The position numbers were made by a program, and so were the translations under genes. DNA of 20,796 nt from Bacteroidota bacterium (GTDB lineage Bacteria; Bacteroidota; Bacteroidia; Bacteroidales; SZUA-534), in assembly GCA_020047835.1 (NCBI GenBank), contig JAIFNJ010000167.1, positions 1 through 20,796 on the forward strand, written 5' to 3'. The notes under the pieces are model-generated. The model was given only the letters and a program-made list of their open reading frames with translations, made no database searches and was not told the DNA's origin. Numbering within the stretch: the stretch's first letter is position 1; each line of letters starts with the position of its first letter. Of this stretch, positions 8,321 to 15,817 are shown piece by piece.

Positions 8321-8351
8321 CAAAATTAAGCGAGTAAGTTAGAAAAACAAA
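8321..8351 (-). promoter_or_regulatory. Near-perfect Bacteroidota promoter for the barrel/GDPD operon
   Basis: On the minus strand: TTTG at 8351-8348, exactly 19 bases, then TAATTTTG at 8328-8321, a full match to both elements. It fixes the likely transcription start near 8314 and rules out the upstream ATG at 8323. Confidence 0.7.
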
Positions 8352-8523
8352 AGAGCAGACAATTTATTTTTGGAAAAGTAAACAACATTCTTTTAGGCAA
8401 TAAAAATGAGATGTATAACTAGAATCAATTCCTACGTTTTTTTGAAATGAGGCAATAAATTGGCATCATTATCATAATTTATTAACAATTTATCAACTTT
8501 AAAGGTCGTAACCCCAAGCACTA

Positions 8524-8554
8524 TTTGATTTTATGAGGTTTTTATTTACTTTAG
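8524..8554 (+). promoter_or_regulatory. Bacteroidota-type promoter for the SPOR-like/barrel operon
   Basis: TTTG at 8524-8527, 19 bases, then TACTTTAG at 8547-8554, one mismatch from TAnnTTTG. It lies 35 bases before the ATG at 8590. Confidence 0.5.
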
Positions 8555-8589
8555 CACTATTATTCAGGCTAAAAGTATAAACAAGCCCT

Positions 8590-10011
8590 ATGTTCAGATC
8601 AATAATTATTCCTGTAATCCTTGGTGTGCTGGCTTTATTCAGCTTTATTAGCAGTCAGGTAACGCTTGATGTAAACATGCCGGAAAGTGCCAAAGCCGGT
8701 GAAGAATTTGTAATTGAAATAACTATTAATAAGGGGGATATTGAAGGTTTTGCCCGCTTCCAACAAGAACTTCCAGTAGGTTTTACAGCAGTTGCCCGCC
8801 AAAGTGCTAATGGTGAATTCAAATTCGAAGATCAAAAAGTAAAGATTCAATGGATGCAAGTTCCTTTCGACAGAACGGTTGTAATTTCTTACGCTATTCA
8901 AGTGGCTCCCACTGTTTCAGGAAATTTTTCGTTCGAAGGTAAGTTCTCATATATTGAAAATAATACGGTTCAGACTATCAGTGCTGCTCCAAAATCTGTT
9001 GTAATTATTGGAGATGAAACCGCCGCTGGTACTGCAGAGCAAGCTCAAACCACCTATTCCTATCAAAATGTAAGCCTTAAAAATATTGATTGTGTTCGGC
9101 AAAAGCCTTACCTTAATGAAAACAATGAGGTAATAGTTAATTTAATGATTAACAAAGGCGAGTTGAAAGAGTTTGGAAAAATTCAGGAACAAATACCCAG
9201 AGGCTATAGGGCTGAAAGTATTAAAAGCAAAAATTCAATTTTCACTTTTAAAAACTCCATCATAAAGTTTTTATGGATGAACATGCCGCCAGAAGCTCAG
9301 TTTGTGGTTTCCTATAAATTAATTCCGGAAGGCGAAATATCAAATCAAGCGTTTTTGATAACAGGTACTTTTTCGTATGCCGAAAATGAGCGGACTAAAA
9401 CACTTAATATTGGGGAACGCGCCGTTGATTTATCGACCTTTGCCGGGGAAGATTTGGTTGCGCAAACCGTTACTCCGGTGGTTAACAATCAAAATACGCC
9501 TGTAGAAACACAACAAGAAACCAAGCCATTGCAAACTGACACCTATACGAACCAAAGCAACACATCGAACCAAACCAGCAATCCGGTAGAAAAGACTACT
9601 GATGAAACGGCAAACGCAAATCCTAACATGTATGATGTGGAGCAAAAGCAAGCAAAGCAAAAGGAAGCTAATACCGAAAATTACATGAATAATTTAGCAG
9701 CAATAACCTCTATTCCATTACCGGAAAATGGTGTGTCGTATCGGGTTCAAATTGCAGCTGGTCATAAGTTAGTAGGAAAAAATTATTTTAAACGGTTAAA
9801 TATTACCGATGATGTTCAGGTAGAGATACACGACGGTTGGAATAAATATACCGTGGGCAACTTTGGAATTTACCGCGATGCCCGCGACTATCGGATTTAT
9901 GTTTGGAATAACACTCCCATTCAGGATGCCTTTGTAGCTGCCTATAATAGCGGAATGCGCATTACAGTGCAAGAAGCATTAATGATAGCGAATCAAAAAT
10001 GGTACGAATAG
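8590..10011 (+). CDS. Secreted protein with two repeated domains and a C-terminal SPOR-like domain
   Basis: A 473-residue exported protein with a signal peptide (hydrophobic residues 5-20, then SSQ). Two copies of one beta-rich domain follow, about 24-141 and 161-282. They share INKGDIEGFARFQQELPVGF (46-65) versus INKGELKEFGKIQEQIPRGY (187-206), then IQWM.VP / FLWM.MP, VVISY / FVVSY and FSYIEN / FSYAEN. Next is a low-complexity linker rich in Gln, Thr and Asn (about 290-375). The end, from Tyr384, resembles a SPOR domain: YRVQIAAGH opens it and KYTVGNFGIYRDARDYR matches the second half. SPOR domains bind denuded peptidoglycan glycan strands, so cell-wall tethering is plausible. The repeats look like an immunoglobulin-type or cohesin-type beta sandwich, but I cannot name a family. 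The barrel gene follows 43 bases downstream, probably in the same operon. Confidence 0.82.
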   Translation: MFRSIIIPVILGVLALFSFISSQVTLDVNMPESAKAGEEFVIEITINKGDIEGFARFQQELPVGFTAVARQSANGEFKFEDQKVKIQWMQVPFDRTVVISYAIQVAPTVSGNFSFEGKFSYIENNTVQTISAAPKSVVIIGDETAAGTAEQAQTTYSYQNVSLKNIDCVRQKPYLNENNEVIVNLMINKGELKEFGKIQEQIPRGYRAESIKSKNSIFTFKNSIIKFLWMNMPPEAQFVVSYKLIPEGEISNQAFLITGTFSYAENERTKTLNIGERAVDLSTFAGEDLVAQTVTPVVNNQNTPVETQQETKPLQTDTYTNQSNTSNQTSNPVEKTTDETANANPNMYDVEQKQAKQKEANTENYMNNLAAITSIPLPENGVSYRVQIAAGHKLVGKNYFKRLNITDDVQVEIHDGWNKYTVGNFGIYRDARDYRIYVWNNTPIQDAFVAAYNSGMRITVQEALMIANQKWYE

Positions 10012-10054
10012 TTTCAACCTTTTTATTAAATTCGCAGCCATATCATACCATTTA

Positions 10055-11380
10055 ATGAAAGTTGCGCCTTATCTCATATCCATATTTTTATTACTAGCCT
10101 TTAAGGGTTGGTCTCAGCAGCTTGATGCCGATTACGAAACACTATTGCTCGAAGAAGAGGTTATCACCGAAGGTCGCGCATTTAAGCCAATTATTGGTGC
10201 AGGTATGGGATCATTCACTTTTATTGGCGATGTGAATGATTACTTAGGCGGGCCGCTGAATGGCTTATCATCCTATCGGGTGTCCATCTCGAGAAACATC
10301 AGCAAAAATTTTGATATTGAATTTCAAGGGACTTTTGGTAATGTTACTGGAAATGAATACCAAGGCAAAATAGACAATACGCGTAACTTCTCTACCAGTT
10401 TGTTTATGGGTGGGGTATCCTTGTATTACAATTTTAACCATTTATTGAAACGACAACGTCCCATTCATCCCTATTTTTCGTTAGGAGCTGAGATCCTGCA
10501 ATTTACTCCAAAGGGAGATTTTAGAAATGAAACCAATCAGGTTTACAATTATTGGTCTGATGGAACCATTCGTGATGTGGAGCAAGGTGTGGGTGTTTAT
10601 GGTTCGGTAATACAACGTGATTATAATTATGAAACCGATTTGAGGGAACTCGATTTATACGGTTATGGTCCATATTCTAAAACCAGTTTTGCTGTCCCGG
10701 TAGATATGGGTGTTAATGTTACCGTATCGGATAGGGTAAAATGTCGTTTGGGAGCAACGTTCCATGTAACCATGTCTGATTACATTGATAATGTAAAAGG
10801 TGGATCGGGATGGAAAAACGACCTGATTATGAATACTTATGCCGCTTTGACCTTTGACTTGTTCTCACCTGCCGATGAAATAGCTGCCGTAGAAAACTTT
10901 AAAAACCTCAAATTTACCGTAACCGATGGGGATGATATCGATGGGGATGGAGTGGATGATTTCAACGATGAATGCCCTCAAACCCCGGAAAAAGTTAAGG
11001 TAAATTATAAAGGTTGTCCGGATGATACAGATAAGGATGGTGTTCCTGATTACATGGATAAGCAATTGAACACGGCTCCAGGAACCTTTGCAGTTGGGGC
11101 CAATGGAATAAAAATCATGGATGCCCACCTTATTGTATTGCTTTACGATCCGGAAGCTGTAAAACGAAGCGAAGTTAAGTTATATAAGAAAACAACCGAG
11201 GCTAAAAGCGAACAAGGAAACAAAGAGATACCGGAAAAATTCAAAGTGGTTGATGTGAATGAAGATAAGTATATTTCGCACGAGGAGTTGCAGCAGGCGA
11301 TAGATGCAATTTTTGAAATGAAATCGACTCTTACACCCGGCGATATTTATGAGTTGCAGGAGTTCTTCTTTAACCAATAA
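10055..11380 (+). CDS. Outer-membrane beta-barrel protein with thrombospondin type 3-like calcium repeats and EF-hand
   Basis: A 441-residue protein with a signal peptide ending near GWSQQ. Residues about 40-280 look like an outer-membrane barrel (FKPIIGAGMGSFTFIGDVND, YFSLGAEILQF, VGVYGSV, CRLGATFHV, YAALTFDLF). A thrombospondin type 3-like calcium stretch follows from Asp291 (DGDDIDGDGVDDFNDECP, then CPDDTDKDGVPDYMDK), with two Cys that could pair. In most Bacteroidota proteins of this layout an OmpA peptidoglycan domain comes next. Here there is instead a unique segment and a single canonical EF-hand loop at 400-411 (DVNEDKYISHEE, ligands at 1, 3, 5, 9 and 12), followed by another predicted helix. 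Calcium binding outside the membrane is likely; the function is unknown. Its placement after the SPOR-like gene suggests that they work together. Confidence 0.85.
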   Translation: MKVAPYLISIFLLLAFKGWSQQLDADYETLLLEEEVITEGRAFKPIIGAGMGSFTFIGDVNDYLGGPLNGLSSYRVSISRNISKNFDIEFQGTFGNVTGNEYQGKIDNTRNFSTSLFMGGVSLYYNFNHLLKRQRPIHPYFSLGAEILQFTPKGDFRNETNQVYNYWSDGTIRDVEQGVGVYGSVIQRDYNYETDLRELDLYGYGPYSKTSFAVPVDMGVNVTVSDRVKCRLGATFHVTMSDYIDNVKGGSGWKNDLIMNTYAALTFDLFSPADEIAAVENFKNLKFTVTDGDDIDGDGVDDFNDECPQTPEKVKVNYKGCPDDTDKDGVPDYMDKQLNTAPGTFAVGANGIKIMDAHLIVLLYDPEAVKRSEVKLYKKTTEAKSEQGNKEIPEKFKVVDVNEDKYISHEELQQAIDAIFEMKSTLTPGDIYELQEFFFNQ

Positions 11381-11413
11381 TTTCTTAAAAATATTTTTTT
11401 ATTTTGATTGCTT

Positions 11414-11432
11414 AGTGAGATACTATCTCACT
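11414..11432. terminator. Hairpin between convergent genes, overlapping the smpB stop codon
   Basis: AGTGAGAT (11414-11421), a 3-base loop and ATCTCACT (11425-11432) form a perfect 8-base-pair stem. It includes the smpB stop codon at 11423-11425 and lies 33 bases after the barrel gene. Neither side has a clear T run, so termination is only probable. Confidence 0.4.
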
Positions 11433-11881
11433 TTATGCTCCCGATCCATTTCCCGTTTGTTGTCTTTTTCTTTAATATCTTCGCGTTTATCGAAGTGTTT
11501 TTTACCTCGGGTTAATGCAATATCAATTTTTACAATTCCATGGGCATTAATGAACAGCGATAACGGGACAATGGTAAAACCCCGCTCTTTCATTTTTTTA
11601 TTCCATTTATTCAGTTCCTGTCGGTTTAAAAGAAGTTTTCTGTCGCGCCGGGGTTCATGATTAACATAACCTCCCATTTCGTATTCAGCAACATACATAT
11701 TTCTGATGAAAAGTTCTCCGTTCATAAAAGCACAATAGGTCTCGGTTAGACTGGCTTTACCATTGCGGATTGACTTAATTTCGGTACCTAACAATTGAAC
11801 TCCCGCAGTGCAAGTTTCAAGAATTTCGTATAAAAAGGTGGCTTTTCGGTTTTTAAGCCTTATGGTGCTTGTTGCCCTCAT
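11423..11881 (-). CDS. smpB: SsrA-binding protein SmpB
   Basis: SmpB delivers tmRNA (SsrA) to stalled ribosomes for trans-translation. The 152-residue form starts [20 protein letters not shown] and carries the OB-fold signatures [28 protein letters not shown] and [13 protein letters not shown], then the basic C-terminal tail ([18 protein letters not shown]) that enters the decoding centre. The frame can be extended to a TTG at 11908, but that would overlap the translational space of the upstream gene; ATG 11881 matches the family and leaves a 10-base gap after the Yip1-like gene. The two are therefore one operon. The tmRNA gene itself is not in this window. Confidence 0.96.
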   Translation of the reverse strand: MRATSTIRLKNRKATFLYEILETCTAGVQLLGTEIKSIRNGKASLTETYCAFMNGELFIRNMYVAEYEMGGYVNHEPRRDRKLLLNRQELNKWNKKMKERGFTIVPLSLFINAHGIVKIDIALTRGKKHFDKREDIKEKDNKREMDREHKVR

Positions 11882-11891
11882 GATAATTCCT

Positions 11892-12512
11892 TTATAAAAA
11901 TAATTCAAAGAGTGATTTCATGCCTAACCTCATAATCAAGAATAACGCAATAAAAATGGTTAAGCTGAGAATGATAAATAGGTTACGGTTTTTTGGAATC
12001 ATTTCGTCAATTAAAATGTCAGCTCCTAACCAATATATTATAATTCCGTATAACCCAAACAAATTAATCAATTTTGATAACCCGGGAAATACCCCGGAAA
12101 CAATCATCGAAATATATACCGGAGTCAATGAATACGTTATTAAGGTAAACGTTTTAAGCCCCAGGGTTTCAATCTTTAATTCCGGTAGGTTTAATTTAAA
12201 ATTCTGATATTTCAGGTTAACTTTTGGGAAGACCATTTTCATGGTCCAAATGCCGATATAAATAGATAAAAATAGTGCAGGAATGGTCACCAGAACACTG
12301 AAAACAAAATTGATAATTCCATCCAGAAGGGTGTCATTACCAAAAACAACACTCCCAATGAATGTGGTAATAATAAAAACCAGCATCAAAGGATAAACAT
12401 AATTATTCAAAATGAATGTACTCGTTCGGTTTTCAGTTTTGATTACTAAAAACTCTTTTTTCGGGTCAACCAAAAGGGCTTGCACTCTATTTTTAATCGG
12501 TCCAAAATTCAT
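11892..12512 (-). CDS. Yip1-family-like polytopic membrane protein
   Basis: A 206-residue inner-membrane protein with a short cytosolic N-terminus and five or six hydrophobic segments, at about 41-58, 62-91 (long enough for one or two), 118-141, 145-167 and 175-197. The start [21 protein letters not shown] followed by [20 protein letters not shown] resembles the bacterial Yip1/YIP1-like family, where a Pro-rich N-terminal motif precedes a membrane bundle. Molecular function is not known for bacterial members. It precedes smpB in an operon, but I see no functional link. Confidence 0.75.
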   Translation of the reverse strand: MNFGPIKNRVQALLVDPKKEFLVIKTENRTSTFILNNYVYPLMLVFIITTFIGSVVFGNDTLLDGIINFVFSVLVTIPALFLSIYIGIWTMKMVFPKVNLKYQNFKLNLPELKIETLGLKTFTLITYSLTPVYISMIVSGVFPGLSKLINLFGLYGIIIYWLGADILIDEMIPKNRNLFIILSLTIFIALFLIMRLGMKSLFELFL

Positions 12513-12595
12513 CGGTAGCTGTTTTTAATTTTGATTCGAATAAAACCATAACGAAAGTTACTCTGTAAAACGGTTTGGTTTCTAAAAATCGGATA

Positions 12596-12603
12596 CAAAA
12601 ATA
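12596..12603 (-). promoter_or_regulatory. Possible -7 box for the Yip1-like/smpB operon
   Basis: The minus strand reads TATTTTTG, a full match to TAnnTTTG, 83 bases upstream of the ATG at 12512. No -33 TTG is seen, so it is a weak call in the divergent gap with miaA. Confidence 0.33.
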
Positions 12604-12645
12604 GTTTATTTTTACTGATAGTTTATTGTTTACGAAAAAGATAAA

Positions 12646-13563
12646 ATGATTGAAAATCCAATTGACCTGCTCGTTATAATTGGCCCTACTGCAACCGGTA
12701 AAACAACCCTTGCGGCTCATTTAGCAATAAAGTTGAACGGTGAAATCATCAGTGCCGATTCCCGTCAGGTTTATCGCGGTATGGATTTGGGTACCGGAAA
12801 AGATTTGGCCGATTACACCGTGGATGGTATTGCGGTACCTTACCATTTGATTGATTTGGTGGATGCCGGCGAAAAGTATAATGTGTTTCAATATCAGGCT
12901 GATTTTTTAAACGCTTATACTGCCATTCGTGAAAAAGGTAAACTTCCCATTTTGTGTGGCGGTTCCGGAATGTATATTGAGGCAGTTTTGAAAGGCTACC
13001 GGTTAATTGATGTCCCTAAAAATGAGACGTTAAGGGCAGAATTGGAGATTTTTGATTTACCTCAGCTCGCAAGTAAACTAGCCGAAATGAAACCACTCCA
13101 CAATAAAAGCGATGCGGATAATAAAGAACGGGCTATCAGGGCTATTGAAATTGCTACCTTTTACGCGAGCCACCCAGCCACCAATTCCGTATTTCCGACC
13201 ATTAATTCGTTGATTGTAGGGATTGAACTGGATCGGCAAACGGTGAAAAACAGGATTACTGAACGGTTGAAACAACGGTTACGCCAGGGAATGATAGACG
13301 AGGTGCAAGCCTTGCTTCATAAAGGAGTTCCGACCGAGGTGCTGGTTTACTATGGATTGGAATATAAGTTTATTGCCCAGTATTTAGCCAACGAATTCAG
13401 CTACAACACCATGGTTGAGAAGCTGAATGTGGCTATTCACCAGTTCTCGAAACGGCAAATGACCTGGTTTCGCAAGATGGAGCGGGAGGGGTTTACCATA
13501 CATTGGATTGAAGGGAATGCTCCAATGGAGAAAAAAATTAACGGAGTGATTGAGATACTTTAG
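12646..13563 (+). CDS. miaA: tRNA dimethylallyltransferase (divergent MiaA)
   Basis: MiaA transfers a dimethylallyl group to N6 of A37 in tRNAs that read codons beginning with U. The 305-residue protein has the P-loop GPTATGKT (13-20), the catalytic/tRNA segment SADSRQVYRGMDLGTGK (36-52, Asp38), YHLIDLVDAGEKYNVFQYQ, CGGSGMYIE and the C-terminal FSKRQMTWFRKMEREG. Length is typical. Some motifs differ from the textbook form: DLGTGK replaces IGTAK, and YYGLEYKFIAQYL replaces the usual GYRE/GYKE region. This suggests the second MiaA subtype that occurs in Bacteroidota. Catalytic parts appear complete. It starts at ATG 12646, divergent from the Yip1-like gene, and ends in a hairpin shared with the convergent peptidase gene. 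Confidence 0.93.
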   Translation: MIENPIDLLVIIGPTATGKTTLAAHLAIKLNGEIISADSRQVYRGMDLGTGKDLADYTVDGIAVPYHLIDLVDAGEKYNVFQYQADFLNAYTAIREKGKLPILCGGSGMYIEAVLKGYRLIDVPKNETLRAELEIFDLPQLASKLAEMKPLHNKSDADNKERAIRAIEIATFYASHPATNSVFPTINSLIVGIELDRQTVKNRITERLKQRLRQGMIDEVQALLHKGVPTEVLVYYGLEYKFIAQYLANEFSYNTMVEKLNVAIHQFSKRQMTWFRKMEREGFTIHWIEGNAPMEKKINGVIEIL

Positions 13564-13569
13564 ATAAAA

Positions 13570-13602
13570 AATCCCAACTGGCTGTTGTAACCAATTGGGA
13601 TT
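13570..13602. terminator. Bidirectional hairpin terminator between miaA and the S9 peptidase gene
   Basis: AATCCCAACTGG (13570-13581) and CCAATTGGGATT (13591-13602) form a 12-base-pair stem with a single C-A mismatch around a 9-base loop. It begins 7 bases after the miaA stop, is preceded by an A run (T on the minus strand), and lies 14 bases beyond the convergent peptidase stop. Confidence 0.7.
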
Positions 13603-13615
13603 GTTTATTGATGAA

Positions 13616-15718
13616 CTACTTCAAATAGGTATCCAACCATCGGAAAAACTCGCGCTGCCACAATATGGAATTTTGGGGCTGCACCACAAAGTGGGTCTCA
13701 TCGGGGAAATACAACAACCGGCTGGGGATTCCTCGCAACTGGGCTGCATTGAATGCCTGCAGCGATTCGGTATATGGAATCCGAAAGTCTTTTCCTCCGG
13801 TTATAATCATGATGGGGGTATCCCAGTTTTGTACAAACTTATGGGGTGAATTCGCAAACGCTTTTTGGGCCACCTGGTTTTTGGTTTCCCAATACATACC
13901 GCCCAAATCGTGGTTGGGGAAAAAACTTTCTTCGGTGGCAGCGGCAAAACTTTCCAAATTATACATGCCGCAATGCGAAATGAATGCTTTGAACCGTTTT
14001 TGGTGATGCCCGGCTAAGTAAAACACCGAGTAACCACCGTAACTGGCGCCCACGCATCCCAATCGGTTAGCATCCACAAAAGGTTCGGTTTTAATGGCAT
14101 CAATGGCCGACAGGTAATCGTTGATGTTTTGTCCGTAATAATCGGTCGATATCTGGGCATTCCACTCCTCGCCAAACGAAGGCAAGCCGCGGCGGTTGGG
14201 TGCTACAATAATATAATCGTTGGCCGCCATTATGGCAAAGTTCCAACGGAACGAGAAAAACTGATCTACTGCCGACTGCGGTCCACCCTGGCAATAAAGC
14301 AGTGCTGGGTATTTCTTATTGGGGTCGAAGTTGGGGGGATAAACCACCCATACCAGCATTTGCTTGCCATCGGTGGTTTTAACCCAACGCTCTTCTGAAT
14401 GCCCCATTTTAATGTCATTGTAGATGGCTTTGTTTTCGAAAGTCAGTTGTTTTTCAAGGCCGGTTTGGGCTTCGATGGTAAACAATTCGGCGGCCATTTG
14501 GTGTGTGGTTTTAGCCCCTACCAATAGGTTTCCAGATTTGCTGAAACTGTTGTAATTGTGCTGTCCTTTGGTCAGTTGGGTAAATTCTTTAGTAGCCAGC
14601 GTTACTTTATAAATTTGACTGGTAGCTTTGATACCGCTCAGGAAATAGATTTCGGAACCATCTTCGGACCAGATATAATTCGCAGCATTTTGGTCCCAGG
14701 TATCATTCACAATTACTTGATTACCAGAAGCTAATTCCATCACCACTAACCGCTCCTTGTCCGATTCGTAGCCATTGGTTTTCATACTCAGCCAGGCAAT
14801 TTTGGTTCCGTCGGGCGAAAAAACCGGGTTTTTATCATAGCCCATATTGTTGGCTGAAATGTTTTGGGTTTCGCCCGATTCCAGGTTGTACAAATAAATG
14901 TCGGAATTGGTACTAACCGCAAAATCGCGGCCATACAGTTTTTTGCAGGTGTAAGCAATGGTCTTTCCATCGGGGCTCCAGCTAATTTCCGATTCATCGA
15001 AATTGGGTGCCAATGGGGAATCCCACTTTTCGTTCAGCAGAATATCTTTGCCAGGTTTCACTAAGCCGCTTCCAATTTCTGATACAAAAATGTGTGAAAA
15101 GCTGTAGTCGGTCCAATCGTTCCAATGGCGGTACATCAGGTTATCGGCTTCCAAAGCATTGGCTTTGGGCAAATCGGGATGTTTTTCGGTAATGGTGGTA
15201 TCTAGTTTTACGTCTTTGGTATAAAACAGGTGCTTGCCACTGGGTGAAATACTAAAAGCATTCACGCCCCCCTCAATATCTGAAAAAGGCAAACGGGCTG
15301 TACCATCGGGGTTCATAACCCAAATTTGGTAATCGCCGTACCGGTTCGATAAAAATACAATTTGTTTTCCATCGGGAGTCCAAACAGGAGCCACATCGGA
15401 GAACCGGTCTTCGGTTAATTTTTCAGGCTCACCACCGTCTGAAGGAACTACATAAATATTTGAGGTGCGTTTACCAGTTTTGGCGTCGTAGCGGGTAACA
15501 CTATAAACTACTTGTTTGCCATCGGGTGAAAGTGCTCCACCGCCAATGCGACCAAATTTCCATAGAATCTCCGGAGTTAAAATTCCTTTATCTTTTTCTG
15601 CTTGAGTTAAGGTTCCGCTAAAGTCAGAAATTTCCTCCGGTACGGCATCCGGTTGCTTTGTTTGGCAGGATGCAAGAAATGAACCGGCCACTAATACTAT
15701 CCAAAAAAGTTTATTCAT
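13616..15718 (-). CDS. dpp5: S9 family peptidase lipoprotein, dipeptidyl peptidase 5-like
   Basis: An exported serine peptidase expected to remove dipeptides from peptide N-termini, as in the scavenging of extracellular protein. The 700-residue protein begins with a lipoprotein signal ending FLASC (Cys18). Residues about 45-420 hold repeated propeller units (LSPDGKQVVYSV, WTPDGKQIVFLSN, FSPDGTKIAWLS). The alpha/beta hydrolase domain follows, with YPALLYCQGGPQ, then GASYGGYS (Ser559), GGKDFRIPYTES (Asp644) and PDETHFVVQPQN (His676), a complete triad. Whole segments match my recollection of Porphyromonas gingivalis DPP5, for example YCQGGPQ, FSFRWN, APNRRG and SPHKFVQNWDTPI. The DNA is visibly richer in G and C than the neighbours. 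The TPR lipoprotein gene lies 99 bases upstream on the same strand. Confidence 0.93.
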   Translation of the reverse strand: MNKLFWIVLVAGSFLASCQTKQPDAVPEEISDFSGTLTQAEKDKGILTPEILWKFGRIGGGALSPDGKQVVYSVTRYDAKTGKRTSNIYVVPSDGGEPEKLTEDRFSDVAPVWTPDGKQIVFLSNRYGDYQIWVMNPDGTARLPFSDIEGGVNAFSISPSGKHLFYTKDVKLDTTITEKHPDLPKANALEADNLMYRHWNDWTDYSFSHIFVSEIGSGLVKPGKDILLNEKWDSPLAPNFDESEISWSPDGKTIAYTCKKLYGRDFAVSTNSDIYLYNLESGETQNISANNMGYDKNPVFSPDGTKIAWLSMKTNGYESDKERLVVMELASGNQVIVNDTWDQNAANYIWSEDGSEIYFLSGIKATSQIYKVTLATKEFTQLTKGQHNYNSFSKSGNLLVGAKTTHQMAAELFTIEAQTGLEKQLTFENKAIYNDIKMGHSEERWVKTTDGKQMLVWVVYPPNFDPNKKYPALLYCQGGPQSAVDQFFSFRWNFAIMAANDYIIVAPNRRGLPSFGEEWNAQISTDYYGQNINDYLSAIDAIKTEPFVDANRLGCVGASYGGYSVFYLAGHHQKRFKAFISHCGMYNLESFAAATEESFFPNHDLGGMYWETKNQVAQKAFANSPHKFVQNWDTPIMIITGGKDFRIPYTESLQAFNAAQLRGIPSRLLYFPDETHFVVQPQNSILWQREFFRWLDTYLK

Positions 15719-15817
15719 AATATTTAATTTTATCGTTAATTATGTAATTCAAAGTAGTTGCTATTATTGTTTTCCATTATTCCTTTTTCTCAAAATCTTA
15801 AAATTCGGTATTAACCA

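Larger units (their letters stand above)
8249..8589. other. Intergenic region between divergent operons
   Basis: This 341-base gap holds two outward-facing promoters: the minus-strand one at 8321-8351 and the plus-strand one at 8524-8554. The roughly 170 bases between them are AT-rich, and I see no convincing small gene, RNA gene or repeat in them. Confidence 0.6.

Noticed and set aside
9430..9660. Q/T/N-rich linker of the SPOR-like protein considered as a tandem repeat array
   Set aside because: The composition is biased, but I see no regular repeat unit at DNA or protein level.
11349..11660. Plus-strand open frame of 103 codons over smpB
   Set aside because: Antisense to smpB, low-complexity Ser/Phe/Leu content and no homology-like features.
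11882..11908. Upstream TTG start for smpB
   Set aside because: It overlaps the end of the preceding gene, and ATG 11881 gives the normal family N-terminus.
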